Shown: in pieces, positions 31,577 to 40,374 of the stretch | Layout of the letters: every line of letters starts with the position of its first letter | Numbering within the stretch: position 1 is the first letter of the stretch | Source: Methanocella_A sp963769045 | GTDB taxonomy: Archaea; Halobacteriota; Methanocellia; Methanocellales; Methanocellaceae | DNA length: 64,000 bases | Assembly: GCA_963769045.1 (NCBI GenBank) | Contig: CAVYKK010000028.1 | Coordinates: forward strand, 1-64,000 | Reading direction: 5' to 3' | Notes under the pieces: generated by a model | Database searches by the model: none | Seen by the model: only the letters and a program-made list of their open reading frames with translations | Told to the model about the DNA's origin: nothing | Made by a program: the position numbers and the translations under genes

Positions 31577-32803
31577 TCAGGCTTTTGTTTTAACAGTAAC
31601 TTCAGCTTTCACGGCTTCCTTCTTCTCATCCCGGATGGTGAACGCCAGCAGGAACGATAGCACCGTGAAGACTATGCACAGTAAGAAAGCGAAACGCAGT
31701 CCGCCCCAGTCGCCGAGGAAGCCAACCAGGATCGGCCCGCCGCCGTCGCCGACCTCCTTGAACGTGCCGGACAGGCCCATGACGGTGCCCATAATGGCAG
31801 CAGGCGCCGCGTAGGCGAGATACGAGTTGGAGATCACCCAGAGCGCCGAGACGCCGATGCCGGACAGCAACACAGCCGCGATCCAGACGGGGACCGACGG
31901 GAACAGTGAAATCATCAATAACGCCGTGGTCAGCAGGACAGCTCCGATCATCATGGGAAGCCGGGAGCCGTACTTATCTGCCATCTTGCCGCAGTAGTAC
32001 TGGGCGAGGACGTAGACGACTGCCTGCAGGCCAAGGATGAGGCCGGTGGTGCCTGTGTCTATATGGTTCTCCGTCCCGTAGAGAGGCAGGAAGGAGATGA
32101 TCGCGTAGAAGACCAGCATGCCGCTCATGCCGATAAAGTAGCTGCTCAGCAGGTCGAGCCTGAACCCTTCCCGGATCATGGCCGACGCGGCTTTCCGCTG
32201 GTGTTCCTTCGGGTTAAAGCTTTCCCTGACGAACAAGACGGACAGCAGCAGGCACGCCAGCGCCACGACGGCACAGAGCCAGAACATCATGTTGAAGTCA
32301 TTGAGGTACTGGATGATGAGGCCGCCGGCGATGGGGCCGAGCGCGTAGCCGGCGCCTTTAATCGAGTTATAGATGCCCATCGCTTCGCCCTTGTTCTCCT
32401 GGAACATATCGGCGACAATGGCCACCGAGGTCGTGGAAAACGCGCCGATGGCAATGCCCTGCACGAACCGGATGGCGAAGAGGGTAGAAGGGTCCTGGAA
32501 GAACGGGTAAGCGACAGATACGATGATCAGTGCCACGAACCCCATCAGCATGAACTTCAACCTGCCATAGCGGTCGGACAGGATGCCGAACGGCGTCTTG
32601 AAGATCACTTCCGCCAGCGCCAGGGAGCCGATGACGAGACCGATTGCAGTGGCAGACGAGCCAAAGGAGTCCATGTACGTCCCCAGGTTCGAGGCGATCA
32701 GATGGCCGGTGAACGACGCCGCGAAGCCGGCGAACGACAGCGTCAGCAGCGCCAGTATCCTTCTATCTCCACTTTTCCACAGCGTCATGATACCACTTTT
32801 CAT
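31577..32803 (-). CDS. Major facilitator superfamily transporter
   Basis: This 408-residue protein has 12 expected membrane helices in two halves with a central loop at about residues 195-215 (FNPKEHQRKAASAM). The loop 2-3 motif appears as GILSDRYGRLKFM (about residue 73), typical of drug/proton antiporter-like MFS proteins, and the second-half copy as GKMADKYGSRLP. The substrate is not evident. The ATG at 32803 is used; a second ATG at 32788 is possible. It converges with the DUF1786 gene across the 202-bp inverted-repeat element. Confidence 0.88.
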   Translation of the reverse strand: MKSGIMTLWKSGDRRILALLTLSFAGFAASFTGHLIASNLGTYMDSFGSSATAIGLVIGSLALAEVIFKTPFGILSDRYGRLKFMLMGFVALIIVSVAYPFFQDPSTLFAIRFVQGIAIGAFSTTSVAIVADMFQENKGEAMGIYNSIKGAGYALGPIAGGLIIQYLNDFNMMFWLCAVVALACLLLSVLFVRESFNPKEHQRKAASAMIREGFRLDLLSSYFIGMSGMLVFYAIISFLPLYGTENHIDTGTTGLILGLQAVVYVLAQYYCGKMADKYGSRLPMMIGAVLLTTALLMISLFPSVPVWIAAVLLSGIGVSALWVISNSYLAYAAPAAIMGTVMGLSGTFKEVGDGGGPILVGFLGDWGGLRFAFLLCIVFTVLSFLLAFTIRDEKKEAVKAEVTVKTKA

Positions 32804-33005
32804 TGCCAGGCGTTTACACGTACAGCGTTTGAAAATGCTTTACAGTAATAATTTACTGTGTTAATTATGCATGTTATACCTTATCCTTAAATAGCTTGCG
32901 GGCGGCCGGGCTTTGATCATAAAGTAGGTTCAATGATCTGGTAATAATGTATTTATTTCAGTTTTGTCCAATTCTTAATCAGGGATCGGTTCCTGTGAGT
33001 GATGT

Positions 33006-33575
33006 ATGGATATGCGGCTTTGGTTTAAGTATGGGGTAGCACTTCTGGTATTAATGACAGTTGTCGTCACAATATCCGTCTCTGGCTGCACTAGCGGGGG
33101 CTCTGGTAGCAGCGAGTATGTAGTCATCGAGGAAGTCTATAGTGAGCAGACCAATGCAACTGGCCCTTATAACCTATCTCTGCTCTGGAACGATGCCACC
33201 CCGGAGCCGATGTACTTCGATCAGCCAGATAGATACTTAAAGGTGAACGACAGCTTGAAGGTCTTATATTTCCGCGAATTTGAGCGCGGTGGGCCTCATC
33301 GGAATGTGACTTCTGTCCGAGGCGTCTATGAGTTCCCCTACCAACTTGATTCCGGCGCAGTGATCCGGGGGATGAGCGAAAACGGGACGCTTCACATGAG
33401 CTATGATAATAAAACGTTCGATCTGCCCCCGTTTGACTACTCCCAAAGTAGTTTCTGGAATTCGCCCGTTGTGTCATCGTGGACAGAGAACCTCTATGGC
33501 CCCAACGGGCCGCAAGAGGCCGTAATTACGGCTCATTGGTGGTTTGTCAACAATGGTTTATATAAGACACCGTAG
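33006..33575 (+). CDS. Predicted secreted lipoprotein of unknown function
   Basis: The protein of 189 residues starts with a hydrophobic signal (YGVALLVLMTVVVTISVSGC) ending at a lipobox-like SGC (Cys about residue 28), followed by a Ser/Gly linker and a beta-rich domain with several N-x-S/T sequons (NATG, NLSL, NVTS, NGTL). No known domain is recognised. Codon usage is less GC-rich than its neighbours, so lateral acquisition is possible. An ATG at 33012 is an alternative start. The stop codon sits in the loop of a hairpin (33561-33595). Confidence 0.7.
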   Translation: MDMRLWFKYGVALLVLMTVVVTISVSGCTSGGSGSSEYVVIEEVYSEQTNATGPYNLSLLWNDATPEPMYFDQPDRYLKVNDSLKVLYFREFERGGPHRNVTSVRGVYEFPYQLDSGAVIRGMSENGTLHMSYDNKTFDLPPFDYSQSSFWNSPVVSSWTENLYGPNGPQEAVITAHWWFVNNGLYKTP

Positions 33576-33595
33576 CTCTTGTAAGGTGTCTTATA
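33561..33595 (+). terminator. Hairpin spanning the lipoprotein stop codon
   Basis: TATAAGACACC (33561-33571) and GGTGTCTTATA (33585-33595) form a perfect 11-bp inverted repeat with a 13-nt loop. The gene's TAG (33573-33575) is inside the loop. It may terminate transcription or protect the mRNA end. Confidence 0.6.
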
Positions 33596-33748
33596 TTGGC
33601 TATGTAAAAAATTTCTGAGATGCCAGCAGCTGACTTGATAAAATCATATTCGACTTTATGTGCAAAGCTAGGCCGCCAGAACCAGGTAGAAGCACGGCGA
33701 CGCAAAATTTAATTAATTATTTAACGTCGCTGCTGATAATCCCTGATA

Positions 33749-34279
33749 ATGGCGCAGTTGTACGACTTCCCGCTGGGCGTCTCTGAACACGACCCCAACT
33801 TCGAGAAGATACAGCAAATGATCGCTGACTTCAGGGGCTACGAGACGCTGGAGAGCCTCAAGGCTGCCGACGACCAGGTCAGGAGGCAGCTTGCGGAACA
33901 GCTCAATAAAGCGCTGGGAGATGCAAAAAAGGTACGGGAAAGGCTGTCGACTGGCATGCACCTGCAGGTTCTGCCGGACTTCGACCGCATTGTGGACCAC
34001 CTTCGGGCAGACTATGAGAAGATGTCGCGCCCGGAAACGGAAAAGCTCGCAGCGTGCCACCTGTACAGGCCTGTGAAGGATCTGGTAGGCGAGCTATACG
34101 CGATAGATTTCAAAATACTCAACGATGCGAACAACGTTTACAACCTGATGCAGGAGTTCCAGCGTATGGTCCGGGAAGACATGATGCTGGCCAACATCCA
34201 CAAGATCGATATGTCCCTCGAAGAGATCGCCGGCTGCCTGGAGAAAAAAGGCCAGATCATTGGCTGCATGATCGAGTGA
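33749..34279 (+). CDS. Helical protein of unknown function
   Basis: This protein of 176 residues is predicted largely alpha-helical and soluble, with a charged central region (QVRRQLAEQLNKALGDAKKVRERL, in part) that could form a coiled coil. There is no signal peptide, membrane segment or recognised motif. It ends next to a convergent cheW gene, 20 bp away. A relation to taxis is only positional. The ATG at 33749 lies after an AT-rich stretch with TTTAATTAATTATTTAA around 33705-33722, a probable promoter. Confidence 0.65.
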   Translation: MAQLYDFPLGVSEHDPNFEKIQQMIADFRGYETLESLKAADDQVRRQLAEQLNKALGDAKKVRERLSTGMHLQVLPDFDRIVDHLRADYEKMSRPETEKLAACHLYRPVKDLVGELYAIDFKILNDANNVYNLMQEFQRMVREDMMLANIHKIDMSLEEIAGCLEKKGQIIGCMIE

Positions 34280-34299
34280 AAAGGAATATTTTTAGATAT

Positions 34300-34779
34300 T
34301 TATGCCAGAGCGCCTTTGGCGATCTGCCCGATATCGTCCTTGATGACCTGCTTGAGGTCGACCAGGATCAGCAGCCGCCCTTCGAGCTTGCCGACGCCCT
34401 GGATGTATTGCGAGCCGATCGTCGTGGACAGCGCATCCGGCAGGCCCTCGATCTGCGTCGCGGTAAGGTTCTTCACTTCGGTGACAGAGTCGACGATGAC
34501 GCCGATCACGTTCTTGTCCACCTCGAGAATCATGATACGTGCATTACCGTCCATAGCCTTACCGTCCAGGCCAAGCCGGTGCCGCAGGTTAACGACTGTA
34601 GTAACCTGTCCCCGCAGGTTGATCACGCCGTCTACATACACAGGCGAGCCCGGTATGCGCGTAATGTCGCCCACGCGGATGATCTCCCTGACCTGTGAGA
34701 TATCGACGCCGAATTCCTCAGTGCCCAGCCTGAAGACCACGAGCTGCGTCTCGTTGTTGATGCCACCATTATCGACCAT
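34300..34779 (-). CDS. cheW: CheW-like chemotaxis coupling protein
   Basis: CheW (159 residues) couples methyl-accepting receptors to the CheA kinase. The SH3-like pair of beta barrels is recognisable from TQLVVFRLGTEEFGVDISQV, IIRVGDITRIPGSPVYVDGV, INLRGQVTTVVNLRHRLGL and a C-terminal LLILVDLKQVI. No cheA, receptor or archaellum gene is in the window, so it may work in a remote signalling array. The ATG at 34779 follows an AGAAAGAGGGC site. Convergent helical gene 33749 ends 20 bp away. Confidence 0.92.
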   Translation of the reverse strand: MVDNGGINNETQLVVFRLGTEEFGVDISQVREIIRVGDITRIPGSPVYVDGVINLRGQVTTVVNLRHRLGLDGKAMDGNARIMILEVDKNVIGVIVDSVTEVKNLTATQIEGLPDALSTTIGSQYIQGVGKLEGRLLILVDLKQVIKDDIGQIAKGALA

Positions 34780-34882
34780 ATATATGCCCTCTTTCTATGA
34801 ACGACTAGGATTTTGAGGCTAAATGATAAATAAATATCGTATTCAATGTGTAATTACCAAACGTGAAGGAACAAAGACTTGA

Positions 34883-35188
34883 TTACCAGTTATTCAGCGC
34901 TTTCAGCTCCATCGCCCTCAGGCATAAAAAGTTCCGGCAGACGATTGGCTTGGTCTCGTGGATGGAGCACCAGCCGTCTTTTAGAAATATGCAGCCTTTC
35001 CCCGGAGACCTGACCTCATAGATCGTCTTCCCCTCGAAAAGACGCTCTCTGATATGGGCCAGGATATAGCCCCGGCCTTCGGCCTTCCACCGGTCTACGT
35101 CTTCCCGGGATACCCGGAGGAATCTCGTACAGCATTTGTCCGGGTGGCAGTCAGCACACAGGCGCTCGATCGACAGTGAATCATCCAT
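34883..35188 (-). CDS. YkgJ-type cysteine cluster protein
   Basis: This 101-residue protein has the Cys pattern of the YkgJ/UPF0153 family: CADCHPDKCCTRFLRVS at the N-terminus, KGCIFLKDGWCSIHETKP and CRNFLCL at the C-terminus. Such proteins are thought to bind zinc or iron; the reaction is unknown. It is a full-length member. The ATG at 35188 is the natural start. It lies downstream of a large intergenic palindrome, and upstream of cheW on the same strand with about 100 bp between them. Confidence 0.85.
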   Translation of the reverse strand: MDDSLSIERLCADCHPDKCCTRFLRVSREDVDRWKAEGRGYILAHIRERLFEGKTIYEVRSPGKGCIFLKDGWCSIHETKPIVCRNFLCLRAMELKALNNW

Positions 35189-35247
35189 TTATACCCGTCC
35201 CTGTTACGGGCAGGGTGATCGTCGCTGAACGGATAAATGCCTTTCAG

Positions 35248-35450
35248 TTTTTGGAGGCCTCAGAGGTAGCAAGAGGGCACAGAGTTCAGCACTGAGGGCA
35301 CAGAGGCCACTGAGGTATGCACAGAGGTTTGTTTTAATAATCTGGCTCCCGGCAGCCTTTTTCTTTAAAAGTCCTCTGTGTCGCCCTCTGTGACCTCTGT
35401 GGCCTCTGTGCTGAGCTCTGTGACCTCTGGTAACCTCCGAGACCTCAAAA
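35248..35450. repeat. Long inverted repeat of CTCTGTGnC units
   Basis: The left arm (about 35248-35327) and the right arm (about 35373-35450) are imperfect inverse copies built of 9-nt units such as CTCTGTGAC, CTCTGTGGC and CTCTGTGCT. The outer ends GGAGGCCTC/GAGACCTC and flanking T- and A-runs also pair. It occupies almost the whole spacer between two minus-strand genes. Confidence 0.85.
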
Positions 35451-35480
35451 AAATAAAAAAAGGCAAGCCACCAATAATTG

Positions 35481-36005
35481 TTACTTTGTCTTGCGCCTGA
35501 CGGTCGCGACACAGCCCACGACGACGAGCGCCATCATGATCGCCAGGACGATGACCCACGAGCTGTCCAGGTTAAAGCCGGTACGCTCGCTCGTGGGTCC
35601 GGGAGGGATGGTCGGGTTGATGCGGGTCGTCGGTATCGGGTCGCCCGGGTGGTAAGTGGAAGCCGTTACGTACCCGCCGAAATTAGCGAGGCTGATGTAA
35701 GCCGGGGCGCCTGGTTCATACGCGAAGCTCTGGATTTCTGTCCCGTCAACGAGGATTTGAATGAGCTCGCCGGGCTGTCCGTAGATCTCGAAGTCGTACC
35801 GGCCCTGGCCGCCGAAATAGTTGAGAGTCGAGTGGTTGGCTACGGTGACCACGATAAGCTCGTCCTGCGGCAGGCCGTCGATCCAGAGATGGGCTGGCAT
35901 GAACTGTGCAGGCGTAGCGGCACCGGCGCCGGCAACAAAAACACAGGCTGCCGACAGCGTGATAATCGTCAATAAAACGATCTTAACAGATGTGATGCTC
36001 CTCAT
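35481..36005 (-). CDS. Secreted protein with C-terminal membrane anchor
   Basis: The protein of about 174 residues has an N-terminal signal peptide (VLLTIITLSAACVFVAGAGA), a beta-rich extracellular domain (PAQFMPAHLWIDG... QGRYDFEIYG), a Pro/Thr-rich linker (TTRINPTIPPGPTSE) and a C-terminal membrane helix (WVIVLAIMMALVVVGCVATV) with a basic tail. This is a typical archaeal surface-protein layout; function is unknown. The ATG at 36005 lies about 10 nt after GGAGG; a GTG at 36011 is an alternative. Confidence 0.7.
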   Translation of the reverse strand: MRSITSVKIVLLTIITLSAACVFVAGAGAATPAQFMPAHLWIDGLPQDELIVVTVANHSTLNYFGGQGRYDFEIYGQPGELIQILVDGTEIQSFAYEPGAPAYISLANFGGYVTASTYHPGDPIPTTRINPTIPPGPTSERTGFNLDSSWVIVLAIMMALVVVGCVATVRRKTK

Positions 36006-36423
36006 ATCCACCGTTCCTCCGTTTCGCCGGAAGGCGCGATAGAGGGAGTAAAAGAGGCAGGGCTGCTGGCGCTGTCGAATCTAAATATTCTAAAGGCAGC
36101 CGAAGAACCGGTTTCGATACGGCCTGCAGCAATAGCCCATGCCTGCTTTTTCATTGTTGATATACCCCCCAGACTATCAGGCTCTCCCCGGCAGGTGCCG
36201 GAAATGGCCAGATGCTAAATAACCGCCACCTGAAATGACGGTTATGTGCTTAATACTATTCCGCTTCAGTAATATATAGTTTTCTTTGGCGCATTATTTT
36301 AAATAAACATTAAATTTGGTATTATATGCAGAGGGTAGCGACCGTAGACAGGCAAGCTGACTTTAGCGCGTCATGAGAGAGAAAAGGCCAGCGGATAGCG
36401 CCCTGTCTCTGACCTTCTGTCGC
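36006..36423. other. Intergenic region without a recognised gene
   Basis: About 400 bp separate two minus-strand membrane-protein genes. The only structured feature I see is ATAACCG (36219-36225) pairing with CGGTTAT (36239-36245). An AT-rich stretch at 36260-36330 holds possible promoters. No tRNA or small ORF with a start signal is evident. Confidence 0.4.
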
Positions 36424-36696
36424 CTATTTGCCCCTCACGAACTCGTAATAGTAAATGGCAAAGCCGGTCAGCGGTATGAGCAACAACAGCAGGAACCACG
36501 ACCAGTTCAGGTCGACCTGTTCCGTCACAGGAGAGGGTACCTGCCCGGCATCACTTGTATTGTTCCCGCCAGCGATAGAACCTGTGGCGCTTATGGCTGG
36601 CTGTACAAAACTTGAGTAGGAAAACCATGCGCATGCTAAAACTACTATGACAAGCGCTACAAACGTAGCGTAACGACTGACGCTCTGCCTGGACAT
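36424..36696 (-). CDS. Small two-helix membrane protein
   Basis: This protein of 90 residues has a hydrophobic N-terminal segment (FVALVIVVLACAWFSYSSFV), a Ser/Gly/Pro-rich extracellular loop (SATGSIAGGNNTSDAGQVPS) and a C-terminal membrane helix (WFLLLLLIPLTGFAIYYYEF) ending in RGK. It resembles other short surface-exposed archaeal proteins of unknown role. The ATG at 36696 is preceded by GGGGGTATTA. An AT-rich promoter region lies upstream. There is no domain match that I recognise. Confidence 0.6.
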   Translation of the reverse strand: MSRQSVSRYATFVALVIVVLACAWFSYSSFVQPAISATGSIAGGNNTSDAGQVPSPVTEQVDLNWSWFLLLLLIPLTGFAIYYYEFVRGK

Positions 36697-36887
36697 TTAA
36701 TACCCCCCTGTGCATGATAGGCAATTTACGGTAAAAGCCTGATTGCCGACTTTTATTTGCCTGACATGGCTAAATACAATCCCAAAATTTCCCCGGGATT
36801 GATTGATTTGGTTTTGTAATTACTAAAATATAAGCTTTGCTATAGAAGCGGCAGGTTAGCAAATATAATAAAAAATATATACGGCTT

Positions 36888-38801
36888 TTATTCTTGCGCC
36901 CGGTAACCGAGCGTTTTCAGCCTCGACTTGAACTCGCTGCTTCGCAGCACGTCCAGGAACGCTTTGATAGCCGGCTTGTCGGCACGCGACTTCTGCACGA
37001 CGAAATCGTACTCCTCGTCCCGCAGGGGTATAAAGTCGAGCCCGTTCTGGTCGGCGACCGTCTTTATCCCGACGCCGGCGTCGGCCTTCCCGGAGAGGAT
37101 GGCCGAGGCGACCGCATTGTGCGTCTTCGCCTCTACGTCGTAGCCTTCGAGGGACTCGATCAGCTGCTCCACGGGCACGTTCTTTTCTATTGCCAGCTTT
37201 TTAAGCTCCATGTCGAACAACGTCCTCGTCCCGGAGCCGCGGGTCCGGTTGACGATCCGCTTGCCCGGGAGGTCGGCGATGCCCCGAATCTTCAACGGGT
37301 TGCCCTTCGGCAGGATGAGACCCTGCTCCCTTATGTACCCTTTAACGAGGAACGCGTCGATGCCCTGAAGGAAAGGCTCATTATATACGCCGGATTCGTC
37401 CAGCAGATGTACGCCCGCCACATCGGCGATGCCCTTGCGAATGGCGCGCAGCCCGCCCATGGACCCTACATTGATCGACCGGATGCTGTAGCCATCCCGT
37501 GCCATCAGCTCCGTGATCACGTCGATGCCCAGGCAGTGGCTCCCGATGATCAGCAGGTCGGGAAAAGCGATCTTCTCCGAGAACAGGGTGACCTCCACCG
37601 GCTCGCCCTCCTCGAGGACGTGGGTATGCTCGCCGATCTCCACGTAACCGTCCGCGTCCAGCAGCGAGGTGACGGCGCCAGAGCCTTTCTCGATCGGATA
37701 GGCCGCCAGGCTGCCGTCGGCCATCCTGATGAGGCCTACGGGCTGCAGTACCTCCCGGCCGCCCTCCGACTGCGTGCGCACGGCCATATGCGCCCGCACC
37801 CGGTGCAACTCCGTCTCCCGGAAGCCCGCCATGTGCCGGATCAGCGGCGCAGCGACCTCGTTGAAGATGGTCAGGGCGGAGGAAGGATACCCGGGCAGGC
37901 CTATGAACGGCTTATGGTTTGCTTCGCCGATTATCGTCGGTTTGCCGGGCTTGATCTTGATGCCATGGACCAGCACCTTGCCCGTCTCCGCTACCGTGCT
38001 GAACATCATGTCAGACGCACCGGCCGAGGTGCTGCCCGATGTCAGGATGACGTCCGCTTTTTTCGACGCTTCCAGCAACGCGTTCCGGAACTCCAGCAGC
38101 TGGTCCCGGACGATGCCGAGATAGACAGGTATGCCGCCGTTCTCTTCCACCCCGGCGCCCACGGCGTAGGCGTTCACGTCGTAGATCTGGCCGGGCTTCA
38201 GCGCCGAGCCCGGAGGGGCGATCTCGTTGCCTGTCGAGATGATGCCCACGAGCGGTCTCCGATAGACATCGACCATGCTGAGGCCGATGGCCGCCAGCAC
38301 GCTGATCTCACGCGACGTGAGCCGGGTGCCTTCCCTGAGCACCAGCTCGCCCATCATGACATCGGCACCTGTGTGCATCACGTTCTCCCCGGGTGAGACC
38401 GGCTTCCGCACGTTGACCATGTCGCCGGACATATCAGTCTGCTCGACCATGACCACCGCGTTTGCGCCCCGGGGCATGACCGCGCCCGTGGCGACCTCTA
38501 CCGCGGCGCCCTGCTCTACGGCGATCGAAGGCATCGCGCCGGCGTGGACGATCCCGGCGAGCTTCAGGGCTTTAGGGTTTTCCTCGTCTGCGCCCCACGT
38601 ATCCTTAGCCTTAACGGCATACCCGTCCATCGATGCGCGGTCGAACCCCGGCACGTCGACCTTCGAGTAGACGTCCCGGGCCAGCACGCGACCGTAGCAG
38701 CCCGAAAGCCTTACCTGCTCGGCTTCGCGCCGGTAAAACGGCAGCAGCGCCTTCCGGGCATCCTCCAGAGACACTAAAGTCCTGAACTCTTTCCTACTCA
38801 A
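36888..38801 (-). CDS. moeA: Molybdopterin molybdenumtransferase MoeA fused to a periplasmic-binding-like domain
   Basis: Residues 1 to about 405 are MoeA, which inserts molybdate or tungstate into adenylylated molybdopterin: VDVPGFDRASMDGYAVKA, GAVMPRGANAVVMVEQT, TSGSTSAGASDM and GLPGYPSSAL are visible. Residues from about 415 to 637 form a PBP-like domain (LLIIGSHCLGIDVITELMA, ADVAGVHLLDE, IVNRTRGSGTRTLFD, ADAGVGIKTVA), as in archaeal MoeA/LysR-like fusions; it may sense the metal oxyanion. The TTG start at 38801 follows GAGGTGG and overlaps the upstream moeA by 8 nt, so the pair is translationally coupled. Confidence 0.93.
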   Translation of the reverse strand: MSRKEFRTLVSLEDARKALLPFYRREAEQVRLSGCYGRVLARDVYSKVDVPGFDRASMDGYAVKAKDTWGADEENPKALKLAGIVHAGAMPSIAVEQGAAVEVATGAVMPRGANAVVMVEQTDMSGDMVNVRKPVSPGENVMHTGADVMMGELVLREGTRLTSREISVLAAIGLSMVDVYRRPLVGIISTGNEIAPPGSALKPGQIYDVNAYAVGAGVEENGGIPVYLGIVRDQLLEFRNALLEASKKADVILTSGSTSAGASDMMFSTVAETGKVLVHGIKIKPGKPTIIGEANHKPFIGLPGYPSSALTIFNEVAAPLIRHMAGFRETELHRVRAHMAVRTQSEGGREVLQPVGLIRMADGSLAAYPIEKGSGAVTSLLDADGYVEIGEHTHVLEEGEPVEVTLFSEKIAFPDLLIIGSHCLGIDVITELMARDGYSIRSINVGSMGGLRAIRKGIADVAGVHLLDESGVYNEPFLQGIDAFLVKGYIREQGLILPKGNPLKIRGIADLPGKRIVNRTRGSGTRTLFDMELKKLAIEKNVPVEQLIESLEGYDVEAKTHNAVASAILSGKADAGVGIKTVADQNGLDFIPLRDEEYDFVVQKSRADKPAIKAFLDVLRSSEFKSRLKTLGYRAQE

Positions 38802-40002
38802 GATAGACCACCTCCACGGCCTCTCCCGCCTCGCGGCCTTCCACGTCCTCCGGAATGATTACGTAGCCGTCGGCCAGGGACACCGAGCTGAGGATGCCGG
38901 CGCCTTTGGTGCGCAGTGGCGTGGCCGCCCCGTCCTCGACCGAGACTCTTGTATACGTCCGGTACCCGGCCTCCGAGGCGATCTTGCGGGACAGCACAGC
39001 TTTTTCGGTCCGGTATCTCGCCGGGGGCAGGTGACCCAGCTTCCTCACTGCCGGGTCCGCAAAGACCATTGAGTCTATGGCACAGGCCGCCGGGTAGCCG
39101 GGCAGGCAGACGATCGGCGTGCGTTTGCCATTAGCCTCTACATAGCCCATGGCCACGGGCCGTCCCGGCTTGATAGCCACGCCGTGGACCAGCACCTTGC
39201 CCATGGTCGAGACCACTTCGGGGAGCAGGTCCCTCCTTCCCACCGAGCTGCCGCCGGTCGTGATAATCAGATCATATTCCATAGCCTTACGCAGGGCAGC
39301 CGCCAGCTTTTCCCGGTCGTCCACCACGATGTCATGGACGGCCGGCTGGCCGCCGTAGCGCCCGACGTAGAGGTAGTTCATCACGCCGTTGCTCTCGTTC
39401 ATCTGACCGGCCAGCGGCTCCATACCGCGAGGCACGATCTCCTCGCCGGTCGGGACGATCATGACGCGGGGCTTACGATACACCTCGATCTCCGTAAAGC
39501 CCATCGATGCCAGCAACCCGACGTCAGAGGGCTTGAACTGTCTTCCCGCCCTGAAGACATCCTGGCCCTTTGCCACGTCTTCGCCCTTCATGCCCACGTT
39601 CTGACCTGGCGTCACCTGGCCGAGAACTTCTACCATGCCGCCGGATGTTTCCGTGTTCTCGATCATGACCACGGCATCGGCGCCTTCCGGTATCGGGCTG
39701 CCCGTATGCACCGGCTGGCATTCGCCCCGGCCTACCCGGCCGGCGGCTGCGACACGCAGGAAAATGCCCGTGTCCCGGCTGCTGCCGAACGTGTCCTCCG
39801 CCCGGACCGCGTAGCCGTCCATGGCGCTGCGGTCGTAGTGAGGCACGTCCCTCGGCGAAGTCAGGCCGCTGCAGAGCACCCGCCCGTCCGCTTCCTCGAG
39901 GGGGATCGTCTCGGTCCCTTCGAGGGGTGAGAATGAGTTGAGAAAGATGTCAAGGGCTTCCCGTATGCTTGTCTTCGTGCGGAAACCCGATTTCATAGTC
40001 AT
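38794..40002 (-). CDS. moeA: Molybdopterin molybdenumtransferase MoeA (second copy)
   Basis: This 402-residue MoeA has the standard domains: VPHYDRSAMDGYAVRA, TGSPIPEGADAVVMIENT, TTGGSSVGRRDLLPEV and CLPGYPAACAIDS. Unlike the downstream gene it lacks an added domain. Two MoeA genes in tandem are common in archaea and may divide molybdate and tungstate insertion or separate steps. The ATG at 40002 lies just after TTTTT with an alternative ATG at 39996. The promoter region is shared with a divergent small gene and a short palindromic repeat. Confidence 0.93.
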   Translation of the reverse strand: MTMKSGFRTKTSIREALDIFLNSFSPLEGTETIPLEEADGRVLCSGLTSPRDVPHYDRSAMDGYAVRAEDTFGSSRDTGIFLRVAAAGRVGRGECQPVHTGSPIPEGADAVVMIENTETSGGMVEVLGQVTPGQNVGMKGEDVAKGQDVFRAGRQFKPSDVGLLASMGFTEIEVYRKPRVMIVPTGEEIVPRGMEPLAGQMNESNGVMNYLYVGRYGGQPAVHDIVVDDREKLAAALRKAMEYDLIITTGGSSVGRRDLLPEVVSTMGKVLVHGVAIKPGRPVAMGYVEANGKRTPIVCLPGYPAACAIDSMVFADPAVRKLGHLPPARYRTEKAVLSRKIASEAGYRTYTRVSVEDGAATPLRTKGAGILSSVSLADGYVIIPEDVEGREAGEAVEVVYLE

Positions 40003-40040
40003 AAAAATGTAAAGGGATTTGATAACGGATAAATCTTATG

Positions 40041-40101
40041 ACACGGAGGCCACGTAGGGCACAGAGGCTACGGTATAGCAAGGGTCTCCGTGCCCTCCGT
40101 G
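40041..40101. repeat. Short palindrome of CACGGAGG/CTCCGTG units
   Basis: ACACGGAGGCCACGTAGGGC (from 40041) pairs with CTCCGTGCCCTCCGTGC (40085-40101) in the divergent spacer between moeA and the small conserved gene. It is the smallest clear member of the unit-based palindrome family, with 9-nt spacing of the right-arm units. Confidence 0.7.
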
Positions 40102-40160
40102 CAACCAATAAATATATACAACCAACAAACAAGATTGTACATCCGATTGATTCGGGAGAT

Positions 40161-40319
40161 ATGACTATGAAAGTAGAACTGAGCCTTGACGGCAAAAAAA
40201 TCCCCATGAACAAGTTCGTGCAGAAGATCATCGGTTCGGGCATCAAGGGCATGGTCGACACCCTCGACGGTGTCGGGCCGTGGAAGAAGCTGCAGATCAC
40301 CATCGAGCCGGACGAGTAA
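40161..40319 (+). CDS. Small conserved archaeal protein
   Basis: The product of about 52 residues (MTMKVELSLDGKKIPMNKFV and onward, ending KLQITIEPDE) resembles a short family seen in many methanogens with the pattern MKVE..L.gk.IPmN.FVq, then G.v.TL.Gv..wk.i.i.i. It is likely a compact alpha/beta fold with no cofactor motif; its function is unknown. The ATG at 40161 follows GGGAGAT; a second ATG at 40167 is equally close to the family start. It is divergent from moeA. Confidence 0.8.
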   Translation: MTMKVELSLDGKKIPMNKFVQKIIGSGIKGMVDTLDGVGPWKKLQITIEPDE

Positions 40320-40374
40320 CAGCCGCGCTGTTCCCGGCAGATCGTTTTAGCCGTGGCGACCGACATGATACCTG

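Noticed and set aside
36006..36423. tRNA or rRNA genes in the longer spacers
   Set aside because: No cloverleaf-like pattern with a T-arm GTTCRA and matching acceptor stem was seen in this or the other long gaps; reading by eye may miss one.
36894..38396. Plus-strand frame of 500 codons opposite moeA
   Set aside because: Antisense to a well-conserved MoeA fusion; no ribosome-binding site or domain.
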